This document shows, piece by piece, positions 51,760-61,633 of a stretch of DNA of 64,000 bases. Each line of letters starts with the position of its first letter. Position 1 is the first letter of the stretch. The stretch comes from Winogradskyella sp. (lineage in GTDB: Bacteria; Bacteroidota; Bacteroidia; Flavobacteriales; Flavobacteriaceae). The DNA is taken from contig NZ_JABSSU010000005.1 of the NCBI RefSeq assembly GCF_013213835.1, positions 269,294 through 333,293 of the forward strand, written 5' to 3'. The notes under the pieces are model-generated. The model was not told the DNA's origin. It saw only the letters and a program-made list of their open reading frames with translations, and ran no database searches. The position numbers were made by a program, and so were the translations under genes.

Positions 51760-52970
51760 TACATTACTATTGATTGAGACACAATATATGCACCAGTCCA
51801 AGCATTCTGAAAATTAAAACCACCAGTTACTGCATCTATATTTAGAATTTCGCCTGCAAAAAACATGTTTGGGACTAACTTACTTTCAAAAGTTTTGAAG
51901 TTAACTTCTTTAAGGTCAATTCCACCAGCAGTTACAAATTCTTCTTTAAAGGTGCTTTTACTAGTGACTTGAAAAACTGCTTTAGTTAATTGCGTTGCTA
52001 AAGCTTCTAATTGCTTTTTATTCATATCTGCCCAACGTGTATCATCAGAAATGGAAGAAGCTAAAACTAACTTTTTCCATAGACGTTTTGGCAAATCATA
52101 TTGAGCCGTATTAAATACCAACTTCTTAGCTAAACTTTGTTTAATATCTTTTAAGTCATCAAGACAATCTGAAAATTCACTTCGTATGAAATTGACTTCA
52201 ATTTCAAAATTATAATTGCGTTTTGCAAGCTCTAAAGCACCAAATGCTGAGAGTTTTAATATGGCTGGCGCGCTCATACCAACATGAGTAACAAGTAATG
52301 GACCTTCAGAAACTAAATCCGTACCAATAACTTTAACTTCAACATCTTTAGCTACAACACCAGGAATATCTTTTATGCGCTCATCTTTAATATCAAATGT
52401 AAATAGTGACGGTACTGGCTTTATAATTTTATGTCCTAATGTTTCGAGTAAATTCCAGATTTTAGAATTGCTACCTGTCGCAACTACCAATTTATCACAG
52501 GTAAACGAATCTTGAGATGTGTTTAGTTTGAAACCATTATTCTCAATAATAGATTTCACAGAATGATTATATAATACTTCTACATTGTGCTTTTTTGCCT
52601 CATATAAAAAACAATCAATAATCGTTTGCGAAGAATTAGATATTGGAAACATGCGCCCATCTTCTTCTATTTTTAATTCCACGCCTCTTTTTTCAAACCA
52701 TTCAATAGTATCACCTGTCATAAACTTATGAAATGGTCCTAATAGTTCTTTTTCTCCTCTTGGATAGTTTTGAACTAATTCTGAAGGTACAAATTCTGCA
52801 TGCGTCACATTACATCGTCCGCCACCAGAGATTTTTACTTTTTGTAGTCCTTCTGTACCGCGTTCCAAAATAGCAACTGATAAATCTGGATGTCGCTCAG
52901 CAATATTCACAGCAGCAAAAAATCCTGCAGCTCCACCACCAATAATTATGATATCTTTGTGCGCAATCAA
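51759..52970 (-). CDS. BaiN/RdsA family NAD(P)/FAD-dependent oxidoreductase
   Basis: This 403-residue flavoprotein has the HI0933-like layout: DIIIIGGGAAGFFAAVNIAER (FAD site), GLQKVKISGGGRCNVTHAEF near residues 40-58 (the family signature), LVVATGSNSK, and the C-terminal GGFNFQNAWTGAYIV with the second FAD contact. BaiN acts on bile acids, but most relatives have no assigned substrate, and bile acids are not expected for a free-living marine cell. It is divergent from the lipoprotein at 52998 with only 27 bases between the two starts, so the two share promoter DNA. Confidence 0.88.
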   Translation of the reverse strand: MIAHKDIIIIGGGAAGFFAAVNIAERHPDLSVAILERGTEGLQKVKISGGGRCNVTHAEFVPSELVQNYPRGEKELLGPFHKFMTGDTIEWFEKRGVELKIEEDGRMFPISNSSQTIIDCFLYEAKKHNVEVLYNHSVKSIIENNGFKLNTSQDSFTCDKLVVATGSNSKIWNLLETLGHKIIKPVPSLFTFDIKDERIKDIPGVVAKDVEVKVIGTDLVSEGPLLVTHVGMSAPAILKLSAFGALELAKRNYNFEIEVNFIRSEFSDCLDDLKDIKQSLAKKLVFNTAQYDLPKRLWKKLVLASSISDDTRWADMNKKQLEALATQLTKAVFQVTSKSTFKEEFVTAGGIDLKEVNFKTFESKLVPNMFFAGEILNIDAVTGGFNFQNAWTGAYIVSQSIVM

Positions 52971-52997
52971 TATTTTATATTTTAACTCTAAAATACA

Positions 52998-53855
52998 ATG
53001 ATATCCTACAATAGACTAATTATTCTTTTGCTTCTTGTTTGCAGTTGTCAAACACAAACAGGAAAACTTAAGGTTGTTGCAGATTTGCCATTAACATTAA
53101 GTGAAGTTTCTGGTATTGCAATGGACAAAAGTAACAATGTCATTTGGATGGTAAATGATAGTGGGAATAAACCTGTATTATATGGTGTTGATAATAATGG
53201 AGATATTATAAAAACAAAAAAAATAAAGGCTAAAAATAGAGATTGGGAAGATTTAACCATGGATCTGAATGGTAATCTCTACATAGGTGATTTTGGTAAT
53301 AACGATAATGACAGTAAAGCACTAAGAATTTTGAAAATTTCTAAGGAGCAATTAAGTTCTAAGAAAAAGACAATTGAACCTGAAGTCATTAAATTTAGTT
53401 ATCCTGAACAAAAGAAATTTCCACCAAAAAAAAACAAACGCCATTACGATTGTGAAGCTTTTTTTCATTTCAACAATGAATTATTTCTTTTCACAAAGAG
53501 CAGAGTAAAAAAACAAAAAGGGAAGACACACCTTTACACATTGCCAACAACAGCTGGAAAACATAAAGCTAAACTTATAGACACCTACACGACATGCAAT
53601 GATGACGAATGCTGGGTAACCTCAGCAGATATTAACAACACAGGTAGTAAAATGGTGCTACTAACAGGAAATTCAGTCCTCGTTTTTTCAAACTTAAATG
53701 CTAATGACTTTTTTAAGTCTAAGATGGAACGTTATAAATTCACCTATGGATCACAAAAGGAAAGTGTTATTTTTAAAAATGACAGCACACTTCTGATTGC
53801 TGATGAATATTTAGGCACCTCTGGCGGAAATGTTTATGAGTTTAAAATCAACTAA
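52998..53855 (+). CDS. Lipoprotein, beta-propeller-like, unknown function
   Basis: This 285-residue protein has a lipobox with Cys17 (LLVCSCQTQ). The mature part shows repeated segments such as SEVSGIAMDKSNNVIWMVNDSG, then DWEDLTMDLNGNLYIGDFGNN and later SKMVLLTGNSVLVFS, which look like blades of a beta-propeller (NHL/SdiA-regulated type). I do not recognise a named family with a function. The stop shares bases 53852-53855 with that of the thioredoxin gene on the other strand. Confidence 0.78.
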   Translation: MISYNRLIILLLLVCSCQTQTGKLKVVADLPLTLSEVSGIAMDKSNNVIWMVNDSGNKPVLYGVDNNGDIIKTKKIKAKNRDWEDLTMDLNGNLYIGDFGNNDNDSKALRILKISKEQLSSKKKTIEPEVIKFSYPEQKKFPPKKNKRHYDCEAFFHFNNELFLFTKSRVKKQKGKTHLYTLPTTAGKHKAKLIDTYTTCNDDECWVTSADINNTGSKMVLLTGNSVLVFSNLNANDFFKSKMERYKFTYGSQKESVIFKNDSTLLIADEYLGTSGGNVYEFKIN

Positions 53856-54163
53856 ACACTAGTGCTTGAATACGTCTGCAACACCTTTAATATGTCTTGC
53901 TTTTGTAGAACTCCAGACTGACGCCATACTAATTTACCATCTACAAAAAGTAACATGGTCGGTACACTTCTGACCTGATACTTTAGGGCGAGTGCATTGT
54001 TTTTATCAATATCTATTTTCACAACCTTTACAGCATCACCAAGGTCTTCTTTTACACTTTTAAGTATAGGCATTAATGCTTGACATGGCCCACACCAAGT
54101 TGCAAAAAAGTCTACTAAAACAGTGCGTTCTGAATTTATAATATCATTAAAACTACTTTTCAT
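53852..54163 (-). CDS. trxA: Thioredoxin
   Basis: This 103-residue single-domain protein has active-site WCGPC (Cys24 and Cys27) in FFATWCGPCQAL, cis-Pro in VRSVPTMLLF, and no signal peptide, so it is cytoplasmic. It reduces disulfides using thioredoxin reductase, which is not in the window. It is monocistronic and convergent with the lipoprotein gene by a shared stop. Near genes for ergothioneine and SelO it extends the thiol theme of this end of the window, although these are separated by the large fusion gene. Confidence 0.93.
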   Translation of the reverse strand: MKSSFNDIINSERTVLVDFFATWCGPCQALMPILKSVKEDLGDAVKVVKIDIDKNNALALKYQVRSVPTMLLFVDGKLVWRQSGVLQKQDILKVLQTYSSTSV

Positions 54164-54239
54164 CTTTGAATTTTATTATCATATTTTAATTAGACGTAAA
54201 AGCTTTTCTAATATTACAATGATACAATGAACATATTTA

Positions 54240-57200
54240 TTAAAAACCAAACCCTAATTGGAATGCCAATCGTAGTCCGTCATCACTTGTAAAGGCTGAG
54301 ATATTTGCGCTTACCATACTATAAGCTGTTATAAATACTCCACCACCAATTGAAGTATTCCAATCGTCCTTGTTAAATTCTGAATCTAACACCAAATCAT
54401 TATCTACCCAAACACGACCATAGTCGAAACCTCCATAAAAACCAATATTAAAAGGCAAGAAATTAGAAGATCTTCTTCTAAGGTTAAATCTAAGATCAGT
54501 ACTTTGAGCAAAAGCATTTTTACCTGCAAAACGTTCTCTTCTAAAACCTCTTAGACCTGTTTGATCACCTAATACTGCAGCCTGGTAAAACTCAAACCCA
54601 TCCCCAAAATTTAAGTGGCTTCTCATTTTTGTTGCTAAAACTATTTGACCTTCTGGCAACAACTTATAATCAAATCCTAACTCTGGGATTAGGTAACCAA
54701 AACCATTTGTTCTACTCACATTATTTTTATAACCAGCCAATAAACTAAATTCCATTCCTAAGGTTGGGAACGCTTCATTGTCCTTTACTTCATAATGATA
54801 TTTTGCGTGTGCGCCGTAAAAATCTTGTTTATCAAAAACTTGATTATCTGGTGTTGTGATGCTCTCTAAAAAACGACCTGCTGTTCTATCTACCTCATTA
54901 GACTCATAAGATATCCCAAATTCAAATTGAGATCCAGCTTGTCCTCGCCAAACTAAAGTTGGTGCTGCACTAACAGTTCTAATCTTTACCCTATTATAAT
55001 TAAGATCAGCATCAAAGTTGTCATCTTCGTCAGCCTCTGGATTTACTGTACTATTACCAAAACCAAAGAAATTTCTAGCAAAATTAGGACTTGTAAAATC
55101 TAAATCTATCCTAAGGTTTGTAGTACCTATAACATTAGCAAATTCAGCATTATAGCCTATATCATAACCACTAGTTGCAAAATAATAACCTGCAGAAATA
55201 GTGTGCTGAGAAGAAAAAGGATTACGCTCAAAATTGTAATTAGTAAATGTGTTTGTAAAGCCCATTCTAAAACCATCGTCTGGGTTAAAACCTATGGTGG
55301 GCATTAACTGATTGGTACTGTTTTTTAATTTCTTATAATTATAAACAATAGTTTCATAGTCATCGGTCAACTTTTGTCTGCCATTATCAGTTAGAATGGT
55401 ATTTTTCTTAGACTTATAATCGTAGTAAATTACTTTTTTACCATTTTTAATATCATAAGTATCGTTGTTCTGACCACCGACCAATCGCAGTTTAATATAA
55501 TTATCTCCTTCACCATAGACATTAAAAACATCGTCATCATCTAATGCGTAAATCCAGATTTCTTTAGTTTCGGTTCTTGAATATGTTCTCTCATGAAATA
55601 CATCTGACTTTTTACCTTTCTTAATTCTATATGCCGTAACTTTTGTCTTACCTTCAGGCATTCTTTCCACATCAAACCAATCATCTTTATTAGTGCCTTT
55701 TATAACTGCGAACTTATTAATCACCTCATAATATCTATCTGAAATATCTTGAAGATTAGCACGTCTTTGCTTTAATATAGCTTTAATCTCCTGTAAATCT
55801 TGATCTCTTATTTCTTTTGGTACATTTAAGAACGCATTTTCAATGACCTCATCCGTTACATAATCTTGAATATATTTTACCTGTGCATCCCAAACTTCTT
55901 TAGTAGATTCTTGAATAATTTCCATATCTAAAGGATAAGGCTCAACATTAATGGCTTCAACATTATTAAGTGTCGCATCGTATTTTTTTAACAAGCCAGC
56001 AGTTGGCATTAAAGCTACAGCTGTCGACAAAAGGAAACCATCACTCATTTTAGAAAATGCTTGATCTCTATCTCTTGGCATAGGTCTGTACACTTTCTTA
56101 CCATCTTCTTTAAACTGAATCCATCTCCATTGGTCTTGATGCCTATCCCAATCACCTATTAACATATCAAATAATCTCGCCTTAATATAAGCTGCTTCAT
56201 CAACCACCAAATCCTCATCTTTATGAATCTTCTTCATCATATCATCAGTACTCAATAGCTTATCTTGAAAACCAAAACTGGCTTTATCAGAATGTCCTTC
56301 AGATGTATGTTCTTCTATCATATACAGCTCATCACCAAAGTCAGCGTTATATGAACCTAATGCATTTTGTTTTGGCACATAATATAAAACAGGATTAGTA
56401 TGATAAACACCAATAGCATCAGCTAAATCACCCACTACAAAAGGCGCATAAGGATGTGCACCTGTAAAAACATCAGACACTAATTCTGTAACAAAATCAT
56501 CATCTAATTTTTTGCCAATAAATTGGTCTTTAAACATTATGGCTTGTAAATACTGTGAGGCCTGTTTTCTGAGCGCACGCATTACATATTGTCTGCCAGA
56601 CTTATCTTCTAATCGTAGTGATTTAGATTGATTTCCGCCACCTTTTCTAACAGGTATTAATCCACCAAAAAGTGTATCTAAATTTACGGTCGGCGCTAGA
56701 ACTTCAGTTGCAAACTGTTCTCTATATCTCTCACCCCAAAGGAATTTATAGAATCCTGATTTATAAGCTTCTTCTTTTGTATGAATTGATGCTAACTTTT
56801 CAGATGGAAAGTCATCTGGAAAATCAACATTCTCTTCTTTTTTAGATTCAAATATTTCAGTTTGAAAAACAACTTCATCAGAACCAGCCTCATAAAAACG
56901 GACAAAAGAAGAACCATCATTAAAGACATCTAAGCGTGCATAACCATTTTTGGCATAAGAAAACTTGCCATTACCAACTAATCTTGTTGCCGTTTCTTTA
57001 GAACCTGAACCGCTAACTATTTGTGCTAAACCAGCTTCTTCAATATATTGAAGATTATGGTCATGACCTGACACAAAAATGACCTTATCATTTTGCTGCG
57101 CCATACTGACCACTCGTTTTTGCAATTCACTATACATTTTATGCTGTAAATCTGCGTGAGAAACACCTCCAGTCTTTCTAATCAGATTTTTAAGTGTTCC

Positions 57201-57938
57201 TAAAATTGGTAACGGTTTTAAATGACTTTTAAAATCGTATTGTCCACCATGTGAACCATTAGTAAACATTGGGTTGTGTACTGCAATTATTGTTGTTTTA
57301 CCTCTTGCTTTCTTTATTTCGCTTGCCAGTTCATTTAAAAAATCTACTCTAGTTTTGATGTCGCAGTCATCATTTATGGTTGGGTGTTTATCCCAATTTG
57401 TTACATACCATTGGGAATCTACAATGATTAAAACTATTTCATTAGAGATTTTGACCTTATCAATCGGACAGCCATTTTCCGGTAAAAAAGTATTTTTTCC
57501 TAATTGCTTTTCAACAAACTTTTCCTGGCTCTTAAGGCCTTCTATACCGCTATACCAGTCATGATTACCAGGAATAAAAACCGTATTCCCTTTAAATTCT
57601 TGAGCTACGTCTGTTTGAACTTTTAATCTATGTTCAGCTAAGTTTCTAGAAGCATCCTTTTTATCAACCAAACCAACTGGATAAATATTATCACCTAAAA
57701 ATATTGCTGTACTATTTTTAGATGCTTCCTTTAACTGCTTCCCAAAATCTCGAATAGCCGGATCAAGTTTATTTAAATCAGAATTTCCAGCATCACCGAG
57801 TAGATAAAAACTATGAGAAATCACCTTATCTTTAGGAAATGGTTTTTCTGAACCATCTGCTATTTGCTTCTTAAGTGTCGCACAAGAACTAAGAAAAAGT
57901 AGCAATGCAACTGTAATTAATTTTGGTGTATTTTCCAT
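54240..57938 (-). CDS. Lipoprotein fusion: metallophosphoesterase, kinase-like middle region, C-terminal beta-barrel
   Basis: This protein has 1232 residues. A lipobox at Cys19 (LLFLSSCATL) is followed by a calcineurin-type phosphoesterase (about 40-360) with Asp49 (LLGDAG), GDN 82-84, GNHD 124-127, His221 (AVHNP) and GHDH 291-294. A middle region (about 430-700) has YVMRALRKQ, DELYMIEEHTSEGH, GDWDRHQDQW (595-604) and PMPRDRDQAF (619-628), recalling the catalytic and metal motifs of CotH/Fam20-like kinases. From about 780 there is an Asp/Asn-rich beta segment (LDDDDVFNVYG), then from about 870 an Omp85-like barrel ending in Phe. It has its own -7 element (57977-57970). The kinase assignment is inference; phosphoesterase and barrel are clear. 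Confidence 0.82.
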   Translation of the reverse strand: MENTPKLITVALLLFLSSCATLKKQIADGSEKPFPKDKVISHSFYLLGDAGNSDLNKLDPAIRDFGKQLKEASKNSTAIFLGDNIYPVGLVDKKDASRNLAEHRLKVQTDVAQEFKGNTVFIPGNHDWYSGIEGLKSQEKFVEKQLGKNTFLPENGCPIDKVKISNEIVLIIVDSQWYVTNWDKHPTINDDCDIKTRVDFLNELASEIKKARGKTTIIAVHNPMFTNGSHGGQYDFKSHLKPLPILGTLKNLIRKTGGVSHADLQHKMYSELQKRVVSMAQQNDKVIFVSGHDHNLQYIEEAGLAQIVSGSGSKETATRLVGNGKFSYAKNGYARLDVFNDGSSFVRFYEAGSDEVVFQTEIFESKKEENVDFPDDFPSEKLASIHTKEEAYKSGFYKFLWGERYREQFATEVLAPTVNLDTLFGGLIPVRKGGGNQSKSLRLEDKSGRQYVMRALRKQASQYLQAIMFKDQFIGKKLDDDFVTELVSDVFTGAHPYAPFVVGDLADAIGVYHTNPVLYYVPKQNALGSYNADFGDELYMIEEHTSEGHSDKASFGFQDKLLSTDDMMKKIHKDEDLVVDEAAYIKARLFDMLIGDWDRHQDQWRWIQFKEDGKKVYRPMPRDRDQAFSKMSDGFLLSTAVALMPTAGLLKKYDATLNNVEAINVEPYPLDMEIIQESTKEVWDAQVKYIQDYVTDEVIENAFLNVPKEIRDQDLQEIKAILKQRRANLQDISDRYYEVINKFAVIKGTNKDDWFDVERMPEGKTKVTAYRIKKGKKSDVFHERTYSRTETKEIWIYALDDDDVFNVYGEGDNYIKLRLVGGQNNDTYDIKNGKKVIYYDYKSKKNTILTDNGRQKLTDDYETIVYNYKKLKNSTNQLMPTIGFNPDDGFRMGFTNTFTNYNFERNPFSSQHTISAGYYFATSGYDIGYNAEFANVIGTTNLRIDLDFTSPNFARNFFGFGNSTVNPEADEDDNFDADLNYNRVKIRTVSAAPTLVWRGQAGSQFEFGISYESNEVDRTAGRFLESITTPDNQVFDKQDFYGAHAKYHYEVKDNEAFPTLGMEFSLLAGYKNNVSRTNGFGYLIPELGFDYKLLPEGQIVLATKMRSHLNFGDGFEFYQAAVLGDQTGLRGFRRERFAGKNAFAQSTDLRFNLRRRSSNFLPFNIGFYGGFDYGRVWVDNDLVLDSEFNKDDWNTSIGGGVFITAYSMVSANISAFTSDDGLRLAFQLGFGF

Positions 57939-57969
57939 AGGTTCGATTTTCTACAACTTATCTTAAAAA

Positions 57970-57989
57970 CAAAAGTAATAATTACTTTT
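57970..57989 (-). promoter_or_regulatory. -7 element TACTTTTG within a 19-base palindrome
   Basis: TACTTTTG on the minus strand (57977-57970) matches TAxxTTTG and lies 32 bases before the fusion-gene ATG. The bases 57971-57989 are AAAAGTAAT-A-ATTACTTTT, perfect over 9-base arms and overlapping the egtD stop; a regulator could bind there. Confidence 0.45.
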
Positions 57990-58920
57990 CCCATAAGCTA
58001 TCAGTAAAATAGTGCTTACAGTCCAAAAAATTATGATTTAATTTAAAATTAGATTGTATCGCCATATCATTTATATCCTTGATAGCAAATTTTCTTGATA
58101 ATTCAGTCCAAATTAATTCATTATATTCAAAATCAACCTTAATTTTCAGAGCTTCAATATTTACTATTTGCTTTCTTAAACTTATAATATAACTTTTTAC
58201 ATCTCCTGTTAATGGGTTGTAGTGGCAATAAAAGTCAAAATCATCAATCTTAAAATCAGCCCCTAATTCTTTGTTCATCCTTAAAAGTAAATTAAGGTTA
58301 AAACGTTTTGTAATGCCATATTTATCAAAATAGGCGTTATGAATGGTTATTGGGTTCTTTTTTAAGTCAAAACCAATTAACAGTTTATCACCTGATTTCA
58401 TATTTTTATTAAGAAGATTGAGCAACTCATTGCTTTTTTGATCTGGGTAATTACCAATATTACTACCTAAAAACAAAAGTAAACTTGGGTATTTACTTTT
58501 TCTATTATCCTTCAATATCTCAAAATAATCACCAACTTTAGGTTTTATTTTTAAGGAAGGAAGCCTGTTTTTAAGATTTTTGTTTAAAACATCTATTGCT
58601 TCTTGAGATATGTCTATTGGAACATAATAAAAATCAATTTCTTTAGTTACTAAATATTCTAAAAGTTTAAAAGTCTTAAAACCATCTCCAGCACCTAACT
58701 CAACAATATTAAAGGGTCCTGAAAACTTTAAAGCGTCAATAATTTTACCTGACTGTAATGATAATATTTCAAATTCTGCATCTGTTAAATAATAATCTGG
58801 CATATTCATTATCTCCTGAAATATGCGACTTCCATTGTCATCATAAAAGTATTTAGATGATAAGAATTTATTTTCGGCTGTTAAGCCTTTAATCACATCT
58901 TGTGCAAACGTGTCTAACAT
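57982..58920 (-). CDS. egtD: L-histidine N-alpha-methyltransferase (ergothioneine synthesis)
   Basis: This 312-residue SAM-dependent enzyme makes hercynine from histidine by three N-methylations. The family layout is seen: SKYFYDDNGSRIFQEIMNMPDYYL (23-46), FNIVELGAGDGFKTFKLL (SAM loop), the YVPIDISQEAI strand, and LLLFLGSNIGNYPD. Its start overlaps the egtB stop by one base. EgtB plus EgtD alone suffice for the shorter bacterial ergothioneine routes only if a C-S lyase (EgtE-type or other PLP enzyme) is elsewhere; none is in the window. It may end the operon or read on into the fusion gene. Confidence 0.93.
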   Translation of the reverse strand: MLDTFAQDVIKGLTAENKFLSSKYFYDDNGSRIFQEIMNMPDYYLTDAEFEILSLQSGKIIDALKFSGPFNIVELGAGDGFKTFKLLEYLVTKEIDFYYVPIDISQEAIDVLNKNLKNRLPSLKIKPKVGDYFEILKDNRKSKYPSLLLFLGSNIGNYPDQKSNELLNLLNKNMKSGDKLLIGFDLKKNPITIHNAYFDKYGITKRFNLNLLLRMNKELGADFKIDDFDFYCHYNPLTGDVKSYIISLRKQIVNIEALKIKVDFEYNELIWTELSRKFAIKDINDMAIQSNFKLNHNFLDCKHYFTDSLWEK

Positions 58921-60089
58921 TATTTTTTAACTAATCTAATTCCTGAAAATTGCCATCTCATATCGGGCGTAAAAAAGTTGCGATAAGTTGGTCTTGAATG
59001 CCCATTTGGTGTTGCTATAGAACTACCGCGCATTACCATAGTATTTACCATGAATTTCCCATTATACTCACCAATAGCACCCTCAGCCTTAGTATATTTT
59101 GGATAGGGTAAATACGCACTATTTGTCCATTCCCAAAGTTGACCATAATTCAATTTACTCGAAGCTACCTCCCACTCAAACTCTGTTGGCAAACGCATCC
59201 CTTTCCATTCTGCAAACGCAGAGGCTTCATAGAAACTTACGTGACTCACAGGTAAATTTAATTGAACCTCTTTATACCCACCTATAGTATAGTAATACCA
59301 AGTTCCATCAACCTTATGCCAATATAATGGACAATTGATGTTATTTTTTTTGATGAAATCCCATCCATCTGCATGCCACAAATTAAAATCATTGTAGCCA
59401 TTATCCTCTATAAAATCTAGAAACGCCTTATTGGTCACTAAACTATTTGAAATTTCGAAATCATGGATATAAACGTTATGATTTCCTAACTCATTATCCC
59501 AACAGAAGTCTTCACCTTCGTACCCAATTCTATAGAGCCCTTCATTATAATGAGTGAAAATCTCATTATCTAATTCTGGATTTAGAGTTACCTGAAAATT
59601 AATGGTTGGAAATGAAAGCTGATGCCCGAGAATATATTTTATATCGTAGATCAATAACTCCTGATGCTGCTGCTCGTGTTGAAGGCCTATTTCAATAATA
59701 TCATAAACTTGCTTTTGAACTTCATTCTCGAGAAACTCGGCCATATTTTGGTTAACATGAATTCTGTAGTCTAATATATCTTGAAAAGTGGGTCTAGTCA
59801 TAAGACCTCGATTAGCCCTAAGTACGCGTTCACCTACATTATTGTAATAACTGTTAAAGTAGTAAGCAAAATCATTATTAAACGCCTTATATCCTGGTTT
59901 ATTCTTCGTTAAAACAAACTGTTCAAAAAACCAAGTGGTATGTGCTAAATGCCATTTAGGTGGCGATACGAAATCTACTGGTTGAACAGATACGTCCTCG
60001 GGTTGCAAAGATTTACAAATCTCTACTGATCGACGTCTAATTTTTAGAAACCTATCGAATGTGATGGGGTTAACTACAACAATTTGCAC
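58920..60089 (-). CDS. egtB: Ergothioneine biosynthesis sulfoxide synthase EgtB
   Basis: This 389-residue protein has a DinB-like domain with iron ligands His50 (KWHLAHTTWFFEQF) and His138/His142 (GLQHEQQHQELL), and a C-terminal FGE/sulfatase-modifying-like domain (about 190-389) with FCWDNELGNH, VSFYEASAFAEWKGMRLPTE and a final FSGIRLVKK. It joins hercynine with cysteine or gamma-glutamylcysteine using O2 and Fe. No EgtC-like amidohydrolase is nearby, suggesting direct use of cysteine, but this is inference. The start is 2 bases after the hydrolase-OsmC stop. Confidence 0.94.
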   Translation of the reverse strand: MQIVVVNPITFDRFLKIRRRSVEICKSLQPEDVSVQPVDFVSPPKWHLAHTTWFFEQFVLTKNKPGYKAFNNDFAYYFNSYYNNVGERVLRANRGLMTRPTFQDILDYRIHVNQNMAEFLENEVQKQVYDIIEIGLQHEQQHQELLIYDIKYILGHQLSFPTINFQVTLNPELDNEIFTHYNEGLYRIGYEGEDFCWDNELGNHNVYIHDFEISNSLVTNKAFLDFIEDNGYNDFNLWHADGWDFIKKNNINCPLYWHKVDGTWYYYTIGGYKEVQLNLPVSHVSFYEASAFAEWKGMRLPTEFEWEVASSKLNYGQLWEWTNSAYLPYPKYTKAEGAIGEYNGKFMVNTMVMRGSSIATPNGHSRPTYRNFFTPDMRWQFSGIRLVKK

Positions 60090-60091
60090 TA

Positions 60092-61315
60092 TTAATCTTG
60101 TATTACTTGTGTTTCGAAAATAACTTCGCTCTCCAAGGTTCTATGTACCGGACAGCGTGACGATATCTCCTTTAATCGTTCTTTCTGACTAGCATCTAAG
60201 TTACCAACAAATTTTAGTTTTTTACTAATATGATCTAAGTATTTTGGTTTTTCAACGTCTACATTTAAATCATCACTATGTTTACGTGAATGTGATATAT
60301 AAACAAAGACTTCTCTTAAATCCCATTTCTTGCGTTCAGCATACATTTTTAATGTCATTACCGTACAAGCCGCCAATGAAGCATTAAGGTACTCGTAAGG
60401 TGATGGCCCAAAATCACTGCCACCAATACTTTCAGGTTCGTCTGCAATTAATGTGTGATTTTTAGTCTGAATCGATGTAGTAAAATTATCATTAACGATA
60501 TTTAAATGTCCCACCAGCTGTTCGCCGCCCGTACTCAACATTTTATTTTCAATCTTAGGAAAATAACGTTTTGCCCATGTGCCTATTATCTCACCTACGT
60601 ATTGACTATCTTTTTCTTGGGTCAACAAATGGTCGGCATTATCAAGAGTTACAAAACTTTTAGGGTGGAAAGCTGTTTTATATAATTGTTCTGCATTTTC
60701 AATACCGACAATCTTATCGAATGGTGAATGCATTATAAGTAATGGTTTGCGCAATCCTTTAACAACTGATGGTAAATCCGTTTTATCAAACTCAGTCACA
60801 AAATCTCTATTTATTTTGAATGGTCGTCCTCCAATGTTTACTTCGGCTTCTCCTTTTTCTTCTATCTCATCAATACCATGAGAAAATAAATGTTTTACAT
60901 GTGTTACGGTTGCCGGTGATCCAACCGTTGCCACTGCTTTAACCGCATCTAATTTTGAGGCAGCGACGAGAACAGCGGCGCCTCCTAAGGAATGCCCTAC
61001 TAATAAACTTGGTGCACCAAAGTGTTCTGTCATATACGTATGTACATCTAACAGATCATCTATATTCGCGGAAAAATGACTGTCTACAAATTCGCCTTCG
61101 CTACGTCCCAATCCTGTAAAATCGAAACGAACTACAGCAAAGCCGTCTTGAGTGAGAGACCTGCTAACATTCCTTACAGCGCTTAAACTACTGCTACACG
61201 TAAAACAGTGAGCAAAAATGGCATAGTAATTAGGTTTTTGATTTGCTGGCAATTCTAGCTGAGCATTAAGGGTAAAGCCTTTTCGATTGGTTATTTTAAG
61301 CTTTTGAGATTTCAT
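60092..61315 (-). CDS. Bifunctional alpha/beta hydrolase-OsmC fusion protein
   Basis: This 407-residue protein has an alpha/beta hydrolase (about 1-255) with [20 protein letters not shown] and nucleophile Ser109 in [10 protein letters not shown], a later Asp (MHSPFDKIV) and His (NADHLLTQ). The OsmC domain (about 265-407) has [25 protein letters not shown] with its first thiol and [10 protein letters not shown] with the second. Fusions of this kind are common in Bacteroidota, with function unclear: peroxide or reactive sulfur/acyl-thiol handling. It is sandwiched between DUF427 and egtB at 19 and 2 bases, so it belongs to the redox operon. Confidence 0.9.
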   Translation of the reverse strand: MKSQKLKITNRKGFTLNAQLELPANQKPNYYAIFAHCFTCSSSLSAVRNVSRSLTQDGFAVVRFDFTGLGRSEGEFVDSHFSANIDDLLDVHTYMTEHFGAPSLLVGHSLGGAAVLVAASKLDAVKAVATVGSPATVTHVKHLFSHGIDEIEEKGEAEVNIGGRPFKINRDFVTEFDKTDLPSVVKGLRKPLLIMHSPFDKIVGIENAEQLYKTAFHPKSFVTLDNADHLLTQEKDSQYVGEIIGTWAKRYFPKIENKMLSTGGEQLVGHLNIVNDNFTTSIQTKNHTLIADEPESIGGSDFGPSPYEYLNASLAACTVMTLKMYAERKKWDLREVFVYISHSRKHSDDLNVDVEKPKYLDHISKKLKFVGNLDASQKERLKEISSRCPVHRTLESEVIFETQVIQD

Positions 61316-61334
61316 CTGATAGCTAATTTATGGT

Positions 61335-61616
61335 CTAATTTTCAACCTTAACACCGCGCCAAAACGCTACATAGTTTTTTATGCCTTTTGCCAGTTCTGA
61401 AACTTCAGGATAGTACCATGCGGCATCAGTATTCGATTTCCCATTAACCTCAACAGTGTAATAGAAAGCGGTTCCTTTCCAAGGACATACGGTATGTGTT
61501 TCACTGGGTTTAAAAAATTCTTTTTTAATATTCTCATGAGGAAAATAATGATTTCCTTCTATTACTACGGTCTCATCACTTTCGGCAATTACCGTATCAT
61601 TCCAAATTGCTTTCAT
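61335..61616 (-). CDS. DUF427 domain protein
   Basis: This 93-residue single-domain protein has the family pattern: MKAIWNDTVIAESDETVVIEG, FFKPSETHTVCPWKGTAFYY, and NTDAAWYYPEV. The Cys-Pro-Trp-Lys-Gly motif is the usual core. DUF427 proteins have unknown function and are small, soluble and cytoplasmic. It is the second gene in the operon, 17 bases after selO and 19 before the hydrolase-OsmC gene. A role in redox or thiol handling is inferred from company only. Confidence 0.92.
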   Translation of the reverse strand: MKAIWNDTVIAESDETVVIEGNHYFPHENIKKEFFKPSETHTVCPWKGTAFYYTVEVNGKSNTDAAWYYPEVSELAKGIKNYVAFWRGVKVEN

Positions 61617-61633
61617 TTATTTTTGTTTAAATT

